Shown: positions 8,843 through 15,579 of the stretch, piece after piece
Position numbering within the stretch: the first letter of the stretch is position 1
Layout: the number at the start of each line of letters is the position of its first letter
NCBI GenBank assembly: GCA_964386865.1
Contig: CAYLUN010000108.1
Span: forward strand, 1-16,944
Reading direction: 5' to 3'
DNA: 16,944 nt
Source of the DNA: CAYLUN01 sp964386865
Lineage (GTDB): Bacteria; Verrucomicrobiota; Kiritimatiellia; RFP12; UBA1067
The notes under the pieces: generated by a model
The model's database searches: none
Told to the model about the DNA's origin: nothing
The model's input: the letters and a program-made list of their open reading frames with translations, nothing else
Program-made: the position numbers and the translations under genes

Positions 8843-11650
8843 TCACGGTGCGGTTTCGAAGCGCAGGTAGACCGTCCGGCGGCAGAGGCCTGGGGCGGGG
8901 TTGGGCTGGGACTGCGGACCGTACTGGTCGGCGTCAGAAAACTTCGTGCCGATCGGCGGAATCGCGTCGAGGAAGGCGAGTCCGGTCGGCGGCATGTAGA
9001 GTTTGGTTTTAGCGGGGTCGGGGCCTTCGACAGGACGGTAGACTCCAAGATAGGAGCGCTCGGCCTCGGTCATCAGCGTAATCGTTCCCTCCTCGGTTTC
9101 GAACGCGGCCCACAGCCAGTCGCCGAAGTACCCCTTGAACTCCGGATAGCCCCAGCTCTCGCCGGGCACGGTGTCGTTGTACGCGTTCTGCCACACCCCC
9201 CAGCGCGTGCCCTTGAGCCGGTTCTTCCACACGCGGTACGGCCCCTGCCCCAGCCAGCGCACCGACTTGACCTTGCCCTCGGGATAGTCGAACTGCACGC
9301 CCGCCAAGTCGCACGATTGGTCGAGGCGGTAGGCGTAGTCCAGCCTGATCCAGCCGTCGGCCCCCACGGTCCAGCGCGCCTGTTGCAGCGCGCCGTCGTA
9401 CTGCGCCTCCACCACCGCGCACGGGCCGTCCGCGCGGTGCGTCAGGCTCCGCAGCGCACATGCGCCCGAAAGGTCGAGCGCCTCTGTCACGTTCTTGGGC
9501 TTCTTGCCCTTTCCCTGCTCCTGCTTGACGCTCCGCGTGGCGCTCGCCACGAAGCGGGGGCCGTTGGCGAGCGAGACCGGCCTGCCGCGCACGGAGACGG
9601 CGGCAAGCCTGCCGTCGGCCTTGGCGAAGGCGAGCGCAAGGCCAGCGGCCGACACGCGCAGGCGCTCGGCGTCCTCCTCGAACGCGGGGGACGCCCCGGC
9701 GGCGGGCGGCGGCTCCTTGGCACGCGCCACCAGGCTCGCGCGCGACTGGAGCGGCCACGTCCACGTCCACAGGCTGCGCCCGACCGGATCACGCGCGGTC
9801 ACGGACAGCGCGTCCGCCTCGCCCCACCCCGGCAGCGGCAGCGCCTTTTCGCCGCGCGCGTGCGGCGCGACCGCCGGCCCAGGCACCGAGCCGCTGGCGA
9901 GGACGACGCTGCCCTCCGGCATCCGGAGCGGCGGCGGAAAGGAGAGCAGCGCCCACTCGAAGCGGCACTGGCTCAGGTCGGTAAAGTCGAAGCGGTTCTC
10001 GACCTCGATCACAGGCATCTGCTTGAGTCGCACCTGCACGGGACACCAGATCTCGCGCACCGCGTTGAAGCTGCCCTCGCGCTCGCGGTGCGGGCCGACC
10101 AAGCCGTCCGGCCCGCGGTTGCCGTGGACGTCGACCTTGCCGCCCAAGTCCGTGCGCACCACGCCCTCGTCCACCAGCGCCCAGATAAAGCCCCCCGCGC
10201 TCACCGGCGACGTGCGCATCACCTCCCAGTAGTCGTCCAGCCCCGCCCCGCCGCCGCCGTCGTAGAGCGCGTGCAGGAATTCCGTCGGCAGGTAGACCAC
10301 GTTACCCGCGCAGGATTTCTTGACCGCCTCGTAGTTCTTGTAGTGCGCGGTGTCGATGCCCTGCGACACGGACCACGGGTGCATCACGTGACGCCCCTGC
10401 GGATCCCACGCGGCGAAGTCATCGTCGAGGTCTGTGTTCCAACCGCCCTCGTTGCCGTTGTCCCACAGCAGGATGCACGGATGGTTCACGTCGCGCGTCA
10501 CCAGCTCGCGTACGAGCTTCTCGCCGACCTCCGTGTCGTGCGCCTTCTGCCAACCCGAAAGCTCGTCCAGCACGTAGAGCCCCTGCTCGTCGCACACGTC
10601 GAGGAAGTGCGCGTCCGGCGGGTAGTGCGACATGCGCACGGCGTTCATGTTCATCGCTTTCATGAGCGCCACGTCGGCCCGGCTGACTGCCTCGCTCAGG
10701 GTGCGGCCCGACTCCGGCCAGAAGGAGTGGCGGCACGCGCCTTTCAAAAGCACCCGCTGCCCGTTCACAAACAGGCCCTTGCCCTCGCGCACCTCGACCG
10801 TGCGGAACCCGAAGCGCTGCGTGATCTCATGCGCAGCACCGCCCTGCGAAATGAGCGTCACCTTGACCCGATAGAGGTTCGGCGTTTCAGCCGTCCAGTT
10901 CTTCTGGCCGCCAACCCGCGTCTTGAGCACAACCTTGCCGTCCCCCTGCCCGACCCTCGTTTCGGTGGCAGCACCCAAACCTTCAATTACGGCGTTGACG
11001 CGCTCGGCCATTGCGAGGTCGCCGCCAAGGAACACCTCCAGCAGAAACGAGCCGTCCGCCCGCGCGTCGAGCGCCACGCGGTCGATGTGGGTCGCCGGAA
11101 GCGCTTCGAGATAGACCGGGCGGAAGATCCCGCCGAAGTTCCAGTAGTCGCCCGTGCGCTCGGCCCGGTTGACGCCCTCGTTCGAGGAATGTTTGGCGAC
11201 CGTCGCCTCCAGCAGGTTCGTTGCGCCGAACGTGATGAGGCGGGTGATGTCGTAGGTGAACCGGGTGAACCCGCCCTGATGCTTCGGTCCGGCGGATTGG
11301 CCGTTGATCGAAACCTCGGTATCGGTCATGGCACCCTCAAACACGATCCGAACCACCTTGCCCTGCCACGCGGCGGGCACGGCGAACCGGTGGCGATAGA
11401 GGCCCCTCTCGGCGAGCGGGTCGACCTGATAGCCGTACGCACCAAAACCCTGCAATTCCCAGCAAGAAGGCACCGGAATCGTCGTCCACACGTTGCTCCG
11501 CATGCCGGCCGTGCAGAAGAACTCCCACGGCACCGCGTCATCCTTGCCGTGTCCAGACAGATAGCATGTCTCAGAGCCGGCCGCACCTGCGGAACAGCAC
11601 AGCAAACCTAAGAGAGGCAGCATCACAACCATCTTCCTGCTATCGCACAT
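8843..11650 (-). CDS. Exported GH2 glycoside hydrolase, beta-galactosidase (LacZ)-like
   Basis: 935 residues from ATG 11650. That start is chosen because a good Shine-Dalgarno sequence precedes it and it gives a clean signal peptide (MVVMLPLLGLLCCSAGAAGS); an upstream GTG/ATG in frame at 11686 would add 12 residues with no such support. Domain order follows GH2: N-terminal sugar-binding domain (~30-185, with PVPSCWELQGFGAYGY), Ig-like domain, TIM barrel (~285-530), a further beta domain, and a C-terminal domain like LacZ small-N (VRWLGQGPYRVWKNRLKG, ~797-814). The acid/base Glu is E401 in LLWDNGNEGGW. The nucleophile is probably E457 in YLPTEFLHALYDGG, the counterpart of the LacZ CEYAHAMGNS segment, followed by GGFIWALVDEG. 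A Lys-rich stretch at ~709-720 (KQEQGKGKKPKN) looks like a surface insertion. It probably trims beta-linked galactose or a related sugar outside the cytoplasm. It lies 61 bases after the beta-helix gene, so co-transcription is likely. The exact specificity cannot be read from sequence. Confidence 0.93.
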   Translation of the reverse strand: MCDSRKMVVMLPLLGLLCCSAGAAGSETCYLSGHGKDDAVPWEFFCTAGMRSNVWTTIPVPSCWELQGFGAYGYQVDPLAERGLYRHRFAVPAAWQGKVVRIVFEGAMTDTEVSINGQSAGPKHQGGFTRFTYDITRLITFGATNLLEATVAKHSSNEGVNRAERTGDYWNFGGIFRPVYLEALPATHIDRVALDARADGSFLLEVFLGGDLAMAERVNAVIEGLGAATETRVGQGDGKVVLKTRVGGQKNWTAETPNLYRVKVTLISQGGAAHEITQRFGFRTVEVREGKGLFVNGQRVLLKGACRHSFWPESGRTLSEAVSRADVALMKAMNMNAVRMSHYPPDAHFLDVCDEQGLYVLDELSGWQKAHDTEVGEKLVRELVTRDVNHPCILLWDNGNEGGWNTDLDDDFAAWDPQGRHVMHPWSVSQGIDTAHYKNYEAVKKSCAGNVVYLPTEFLHALYDGGGGAGLDDYWEVMRTSPVSAGGFIWALVDEGVVRTDLGGKVDVHGNRGPDGLVGPHREREGSFNAVREIWCPVQVRLKQMPVIEVENRFDFTDLSQCRFEWALLSFPPPLRMPEGSVVLASGSVPGPAVAPHARGEKALPLPGWGEADALSVTARDPVGRSLWTWTWPLQSRASLVARAKEPPPAAGASPAFEEDAERLRVSAAGLALAFAKADGRLAAVSVRGRPVSLANGPRFVASATRSVKQEQGKGKKPKNVTEALDLSGACALRSLTHRADGPCAVVEAQYDGALQQARWTVGADGWIRLDYAYRLDQSCDLAGVQFDYPEGKVKSVRWLGQGPYRVWKNRLKGTRWGVWQNAYNDTVPGESWGYPEFKGYFGDWLWAAFETEEGTITLMTEAERSYLGVYRPVEGPDPAKTKLYMPPTGLAFLDAIPPIGTKFSDADQYGPQSQPNPAPGLCRRTVYLRFETAP

Positions 11651-11658
11651 TATACTTG

Positions 11659-11666
11659 TCCTTTCC
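11659..11666 (-). promoter_or_regulatory. Shine-Dalgarno of the GH2 gene
   Basis: On the minus strand GGAAAGGA ends 8 bases before ATG 11650. It decides the start of the GH2 gene in favour of 11650 over the in-frame upstream candidate at 11686. Confidence 0.7.
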
Positions 11667-11711
11667 AACAGAAAACGGCACCACAAAACGGAAACGGAGC
11701 GAGCGCTCAGA

Positions 11712-13451
11712 CTAGGGAAGCGTTGGGTGCCGCGCCGTACGCTCCTTCGCAGGCACCTGTCCGCGCGCAGATCCGGCTCCGGCCGGAACAGCCGAATATC
11801 CCGCCTCGCGGCCGTACCGGCTGATCAGCAAGTCGGCAGCGGAGCCGCTGAGTTGTTCGGGCAAAGTTACGGCCTTCACCGCGCCCGCGCCCAGGCGTTC
11901 CTGAAGCTGCGCGAGATAGAGGCTGCGCGGTGAGACATGCAGGCCAAAGCTCTGCCAACAGCCGTCGGGACGGCCTGGCAACGCCGCTTTCCCCCGGCCT
12001 CCCACGCAGCCGATGGACCAGTTCTGGGCACTGGGTATCCAGGCCTTTTGACAGACCAGCGACGTCGCCTCGCAATTCCAGAGCACCTGGCAATTCCCCG
12101 CCCAGCCGTGCCCCGTACCGGAGCCGCCTCGGTCCTGCACATGGATCTGCCCCCCCTTGACATTGTCATAGAGTTGGCCGCAAGCCCAACGGTGATGGGG
12201 CCCGATGTCGGCGTGTGTCTTCTCCGCGACACAATCGAGATAGACAGAGGGCCCGACGTCGTTAGGGCCGTTGACAAAATCGTGACGTCCGTTTCGGGCG
12301 TAGCAGCGCTGGAACAGCACATATTGGCCTCCGGCGGAAAACGAATAGCGCCTGCCACCGGTGATTTTCGACACGGGGTCAATCATGGCGCAGTCCTGCA
12401 CCGTGATCCGCGCGGCGCTCCTACCAACGCTGACACAGGCGTACGCGAAGTGCAGCGCGGTGACCTCTCGCACCCAAGAATCGACCACCCCGCTGAGGGC
12501 GATGGCTGTCCAGGCGTGGTTCTCATCGAGAGCCTCTTTGCCAATCTCATACACCGAGTCCAACCGCATCCGCTCCACCGCCGCACCTCGGCCGCGCGGG
12601 TCGGACACGCACTTGGAAACCGAGCCGCCGCCATATCGTCGTTCGAGGGCGCACAGGACGGGCGTATCCAAAGTCATTGTGTCGCCGTCTACGCTGACGA
12701 CGCGAGACTGCCACGTCCGGCCGTACTGGCTCGGGCTCCACTGCTTTCCGCCCGCGTGCAAGGCGATCTGATCCATCTTCAGGTCGTGAATCCACGTCTG
12801 CACGGCTTTCCGCTCGATCACCACCTGATCGCCGGCCTTGAAGGCTCCCGCGTCGGCGACTTTCAGTTGCCGCGCGCCCAAGGGCACTGCTTCGTCCACG
12901 ATATCGTGTGCGACTGTGTCCACCTGCGGTTTGGCCGAGCCACCCACACTGATGAGCGTCGGACCTCCATCGGCCTTGAGCGGACGCATGGTCGCGATGA
13001 TGGCCGTGCCCTCCGCGCCCGGCCCCTCTCCCCGCAGGGTAACGCCGGCGGGAACGCGCAGGGTGGAGCCGCAGCGGTAGGTGCCGCGTGTCAGCAGCAC
13101 GGCACCTCGGACACCATCCTCTGCCCGCTCAGGAGCCTTCGCCACGCGATCAATAGCCGCTTGGATTCGCACGCTGTCATCCGTCGAATCGGCCTGCGGA
13201 AAGAGCGTCTCAGCTACCGCTGCCACCGGCAGAGCAACTCCGCCATAGCGGTAGCCTGCCAACGAGAAATCGGGGACGGTATTCCCAAAGGCGTCCGGCG
13301 CGTACTTCAAGCGGCCCTCCGGACTCAGCGCGACCACCAGCGACGCGCCACCCTCCTGCAGGCGGACTTCAGCCACGCCCATCCCAGCCACAAACTGGCC
13401 AACGATGACAACGCCGGAATACGCGTGGTTCAACCAGTTCAGCCTGTACAT
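11712..13451 (-). CDS. Pectate-lyase-like right-handed beta-helix protein
   Basis: 579 residues; ATG 13451 is preceded by GGGAG at good spacing. Residues ~53-75 (DAFGNTVPDFSLAGYRYGG) and ~86-102 (QADSTDDSVRIQAAIDRVAK) followed by GAVLLTRGTYRCGSTLRVPAGVTLRGEG form the usual opening of the pectate_lyase_3 / GH28-related beta-helix fold. Later turns carry VVDSWVREVTALHFAYACVSVG and ITVQDCAMIDP. The C-terminal part has THADIGPHHRWACGQLYDN, HVQDRGGSGTGHGWAG and HVSPRSLYLAQLQERLG, which I recall from uncharacterised proteins of Planctomycetes and Verrucomicrobia. It is probably a polysaccharide lyase or hydrolase, or a binding protein of that fold; the catalytic residues cannot be assigned. Its N-terminus (MYRLNWLNHAYSGVVIVGQF) lacks a clear positively charged start and cleavage site, unlike its exported neighbours. 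It follows a terminator by only ~20 bases and is followed by GH2. Confidence 0.85.
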   Translation of the reverse strand: MYRLNWLNHAYSGVVIVGQFVAGMGVAEVRLQEGGASLVVALSPEGRLKYAPDAFGNTVPDFSLAGYRYGGVALPVAAVAETLFPQADSTDDSVRIQAAIDRVAKAPERAEDGVRGAVLLTRGTYRCGSTLRVPAGVTLRGEGPGAEGTAIIATMRPLKADGGPTLISVGGSAKPQVDTVAHDIVDEAVPLGARQLKVADAGAFKAGDQVVIERKAVQTWIHDLKMDQIALHAGGKQWSPSQYGRTWQSRVVSVDGDTMTLDTPVLCALERRYGGGSVSKCVSDPRGRGAAVERMRLDSVYEIGKEALDENHAWTAIALSGVVDSWVREVTALHFAYACVSVGRSAARITVQDCAMIDPVSKITGGRRYSFSAGGQYVLFQRCYARNGRHDFVNGPNDVGPSVYLDCVAEKTHADIGPHHRWACGQLYDNVKGGQIHVQDRGGSGTGHGWAGNCQVLWNCEATSLVCQKAWIPSAQNWSIGCVGGRGKAALPGRPDGCWQSFGLHVSPRSLYLAQLQERLGAGAVKAVTLPEQLSGSAADLLISRYGREAGYSAVPAGAGSARGQVPAKERTARHPTLP

Positions 13452-13472
13452 CGAATCTCCCTGTCACTCAAT

Positions 13473-13510
13473 AAAAAACGACAGGCGCCTCAAACGGATG
13501 GCGTCTGTCG
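13473..13510 (-). terminator. Rho-independent terminator or leader attenuator
   Basis: On the minus strand an 11-base stem (13500-13510 with 13479-13489, one A-C mismatch in the middle) encloses a 10-base loop and is followed at once by six Ts (13478-13473). It lies just after the stop of the 98-codon orphan and 22 bases before the ATG of the beta-helix gene. The simplest reading is the 3' end of the upstream transcript. Because so little space is left for a separate promoter, it could instead sit in the beta-helix leader and act as an attenuator. Confidence 0.75.
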
Positions 13511-13540
13511 CCTTCGCTGTCGACACGCGACCGCGCCAAC

Positions 13541-13837
13541 CTACATAAGGCGCAGCAGCGTACCGGACATCTTCCAGATATAGCCGTTCGCGTCGACTTG
13601 AACCCAGACGCGATCGCCGTTGTAGCTAAAGCTGTGGGTCTGCGCTTGCGACAGGCCGCCGCTCCCGGTGCCGACGCGCAGAGGGGTCGGCGTCCACGTC
13701 CCCGTGATATTCAGCAAGCCTGACCAGGTCTGGCTGCCGCTGTCTGCGAAGTACAGCGTGCCGGTGCCGTCGCCCAGCGCGATCGCCGCACTTCCAGCCA
13801 CTTGGAGCTGAAGCACACGCTCAGACCACACAGACAC
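13541..13837 (-). pseudogene. Orphan C-terminal fragment of an autotransporter-repeat protein (98 codons)
   Basis: The frame opens at a GTG only 7 bases after the stop of the oxidoreductase, with an in-frame TGA two codons upstream and no Shine-Dalgarno. The product has no signal peptide. Its sequence (SAAIALGDGTGTLYFADSG, QTWSGLLNITGTWTPTPLRV, GTGSGGLSQAQ, then VDANGYIWKMSG) resembles the last ~80 residues of secreted beta-strand-repeat proteins of Verrucomicrobiota and Kiritimatiellota. It is not similar to the end of the giant protein in this window. A terminator follows directly, as expected for the true 3' end of a once larger gene. The best reading is the remnant of a deleted or displaced repeat protein. 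A small translated protein coupled to the oxidoreductase stop is the alternative. The family resemblance is from memory. Confidence 0.55.
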
Positions 13838-13844
13838 GAATCAC

Positions 13845-15236
13845 TCACGCGCCCAAATACGCGCCCTGCGCCTTCAGCACCTTCTGGATCTCCGCGACCG
13901 GCACCTCGCGCGGCCGAACGCCCGCCTTGGCCGCCAGCGCTGCCGCCACGCCGGCCGCGTGGCCCGTGACCCCGCACACGGGGATTAGCCGCACGCGGTC
14001 GATCAGGTCCGGCGCGCAGGAGATGCAGCGCCCCGCCGCAATCACGTTGTCCACGCTCTTCGGCAGCAGCGCCCCATACGGGATCGCGAAGGCCGGCTTC
14101 TTCAGCGCGTCGTCGCCAGAGAAAGCCACCACGTCGTCGAACGCCTGGCCCGAGACCGCGCCCTTCTTGTCGATCCGCTTGACGCCCTCCAGCAGGCGCG
14201 TGGCCCGCACCCCGAGGAACGGCGTGGTCTCCATCAGGAAGACCTCCTCGTGCCCCGGCGTCTTGCGGATGCGCTGAACATAGTCCCACGCCGACTTGCG
14301 GTGCATCATCTCGGTCTTCGACAAGTCGCGCACGTCCAGCCCGTTTCCTTTGGGGCCGAGGTTGTTCACCCAGCGGGCAGACTTGATCGGCTCCACGCCG
14401 CCCAAGTTCAGCTTGGTGTTCGGCGGTGCCTTCGACTTGTCGATCCGGTCGTAGTTGCCCAAGCGGTACACGAACCCGATCGCGTGCGAGATCTGCTGGT
14501 ACGTCGCGCCCGACTGATGAAACACATCCCCGTCGCCCGAGGCGTCCACGACGACCTTCGCGAGGATCGCCTTGCGGCCCTCCTTGCTCTCAAACACGAC
14601 GCCCTGCACCGCGTTGCCGCTCTGGATCACGTCCACGCCCCAGCAGTGGAAGAACATGTCCACCTTCGCCTCCTGGACCATGTCGTCCATCAACACCTTG
14701 GCCGCCTCGGGGTCGACCGTCGGCTGGTACACCTTCGGGTCGCGGCAGACGATGGCGCCCTCGCCCAGGCCCTCCAGCCGCTTCAGGAACTCCTCGCAGA
14801 GGCCGCGCGTCACCAGCCTGAACTCGCCGTTCACCCGCTCGCCCGTGCCGATCACGATCAGCACCATGCCGTTGGTGAACAGGCCGCCGAGGCTGCCATA
14901 CCGCTCCACCAACGCGACCTTTGCGCCGGTCCGCGCCGCCGCCACCGCCGCGCACACGCCCGCGAAGCCGCCGCCCACCACGCACACGTCAGCGGTGTGG
15001 AAGACCGGCAGTTCGCGCGCCGGCTGCAGCACCTTGCCGCCCTCGAGATACGCCGACGGACCGTCCTGCGTCGAGGGCGAAACCATCTTGATGTTCTTGG
15101 CGAATCCCGCCCGCTCCGGGTCGCCGTCCGTGGCCTCATCCGCAAAGCCGCGCCCCGCCAGCATCCCCATGCCGACGGCCGAGCCGCCCAAACCGATTCG
15201 CCCCAGCATCTCCCTGCGCGAAAACATGCCCCTCAT
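13845..15236 (-). CDS. Tat-exported FAD-dependent oxidoreductase (FAD_oxidored family)
   Basis: 463 residues. ATG 15236 is preceded by GGGAGGAAATCAC, an excellent ribosome site. The N-terminus has a twin-arginine signal (FSRREMLGRIGLGGSAVGMG, then LAGRGFADE), so the folded flavoprotein is probably exported. The FAD Rossmann motif is VCVVGGGFAGVCAAVAAARTG (~84-104), with the ribose-binding Glu in VALVERYGSLGG (~111). A second FAD contact is VVVDASGDGDVFH (~228-240), and the C-terminal FAD motif is NVIAAGRCIS with GVTGHAAGVAAALA. This is the usual pattern of Pfam FAD_oxidored proteins, whose substrates are mostly unknown. It is the first gene of the minus-strand block and has its own promoter. 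Being next to polysaccharide enzymes suggests oxidation of a sugar or sugar derivative, but nothing in the sequence proves it. Confidence 0.9.
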   Translation of the reverse strand: MRGMFSRREMLGRIGLGGSAVGMGMLAGRGFADEATDGDPERAGFAKNIKMVSPSTQDGPSAYLEGGKVLQPARELPVFHTADVCVVGGGFAGVCAAVAAARTGAKVALVERYGSLGGLFTNGMVLIVIGTGERVNGEFRLVTRGLCEEFLKRLEGLGEGAIVCRDPKVYQPTVDPEAAKVLMDDMVQEAKVDMFFHCWGVDVIQSGNAVQGVVFESKEGRKAILAKVVVDASGDGDVFHQSGATYQQISHAIGFVYRLGNYDRIDKSKAPPNTKLNLGGVEPIKSARWVNNLGPKGNGLDVRDLSKTEMMHRKSAWDYVQRIRKTPGHEEVFLMETTPFLGVRATRLLEGVKRIDKKGAVSGQAFDDVVAFSGDDALKKPAFAIPYGALLPKSVDNVIAAGRCISCAPDLIDRVRLIPVCGVTGHAAGVAAALAAKAGVRPREVPVAEIQKVLKAQGAYLGA

Positions 15237-15267
15237 GTGATTTCCTCCCGTTGATCAGATTGCCCCC

Positions 15268-15297
15268 ATCATAGCAATAGCAGCCCGTTTCCCGCAA
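15268..15297 (-). promoter_or_regulatory. Candidate sigma-70 promoter of the FAD oxidoreductase gene
   Basis: On the minus strand TATGAT (15268-15273) has an extended TGC in front and lies 18 bases after TTGCGG (15292-15297). The transcript would start near 15261, giving a leader of about 25 bases that carries the GGGAGG ribosome site. This is the best promoter for the whole minus-strand block. Confidence 0.55.
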
Positions 15298-15316
15298 GCG
15301 CCAGATGCGACGCGGC

Positions 15317-15345
15317 TTGTCAGGACGCCCCCCGTGTGGTATGTT
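15317..15345 (+). promoter_or_regulatory. Promoter of the tRNA-Arg gene
   Basis: TTGTCA (15317-15322) and TATGTT (15340-15345) are 17 bases apart, with an extended TGG before the -10. Transcription would start a few bases before the mature tRNA 5' end at 15359. It diverges from the oxidoreductase promoter; the two share this 122-base gap, which holds no other feature. Confidence 0.6.
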
Positions 15346-15358
15346 TCGCGTCATCCGC

Positions 15359-15435
15359 AGGCCTGTAGCTCAGTTGGACAGAGCACTAGATTCCTAATCT
15401 GGGGGTCGCCGGTTCGACTCCGGCCAGGCCTACCA
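15359..15435 (+). tRNA. tRNA-Arg, anticodon CCU
   Basis: Complete cloverleaf. The acceptor AGGCCTG pairs perfectly with CAGGCCT (15425-15431), followed by A73 and an encoded CCA. The D-stem is GCTC/GAGC. The anticodon stem is CTAGA/TCTGG with loop TTCCTAA, so the anticodon is CCT at 15393-15395, reading AGG. The T-arm is GCCGG-TTCGACT-CCGGC (15408-15424). The gene is intact although a recombinase gene starts 145 bases downstream. Confidence 0.96.
15408..15435 (+). other. Candidate attachment site (tRNA 3' end)
   Basis: The T-arm, acceptor strand and CCA of the tRNA are the usual target of tyrosine recombinases encoded directly downstream. The intact tRNA would be kept because the element supplies an identical 3' end. 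No second copy of this stretch is present before the window ends at 16944, so the site is inferred from context only. Confidence 0.35.
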
Positions 15436-15440
15436 TCTTA

Positions 15441-15478
15441 AACCCCAATAGAACGCAAGTTTTATTGGGGTTTTTTGT
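15441..15478 (+). terminator. Rho-independent terminator after tRNA-Arg
   Basis: AACCCCAATA (15441-15450) pairs with TATTGGGGTT (15463-15472) around a 12-base loop. A T-rich run (to 15480) follows. It ends the tRNA transcript and insulates the recombinase promoter. Confidence 0.85.
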
Positions 15479-15490
15479 TTTTATTGAGGA

Positions 15491-15520
15491 TTGTGTCAAA
15501 ACCGCTCGTTGTGCTAATAT
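15491..15520 (+). promoter_or_regulatory. Promoter of the recombinase gene with operator-like dyads
   Basis: TTGTGT (15491-15496) and TAATAT (15515-15520) are 18 bases apart, with an extended TGC before the -10. Two dyads overlap this region: CTCGTT (15505-15510) with AACGAG (15530-15535), which bracket the -10 box, and TACCC (15521-15525) with GGGTA (15535-15539), at the expected transcription start. Their placement would suit a repressor or the recombinase itself; this is inference. Confidence 0.45.
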
Positions 15521-15541
15521 TACCCCCAAAACGAGGGTATT

Positions 15542-15567
15542 TTTAGACATCTTTAGACGGGTTTAGA
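15542..15567 (+). repeat. Three TTTAGA direct repeats at exact 10-base spacing
   Basis: TTTAGA occurs at 15542-15547, 15552-15557 and 15562-15567. The first two copies extend to TTTAGAC, and the third runs into the ribosome site. One helical turn between copies means all would face the same side of the DNA, as in binding arrays for recombination directionality factors, recombinase arms or repressors. A further TTTAGA overlaps the recombinase stop codon (16754-16759). Confidence 0.5.
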
Positions 15568-15579
15568 AAGGAGGTCGGT

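Noticed and set aside
9317..11611. 764-codon open frame on the plus strand opposite the GH2 gene
   Set aside because: Its product is rich in Arg, His, Ala and Val in the pattern expected from the complement of GC-rich codons, it has no recognisable domain, and the opposite strand encodes a clear GH2 enzyme with active-site residues.
11698..11711. GAGCGCTC palindrome between the beta-helix and GH2 genes
   Set aside because: An eight-base palindrome has no loop and no T run follows, so it is not a terminator; it is likely chance in GC-rich DNA.
11937..13583. 548-codon plus-strand frame opposite the beta-helix gene
   Set aside because: GC-driven shadow without a ribosome site or domain; the minus-strand protein matches a known fold.
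14250..15254. 334-codon plus-strand frame opposite the oxidoreductase
   Set aside because: His/Arg/Ala-rich antisense shadow; the minus strand carries intact FAD motifs and a Tat signal.
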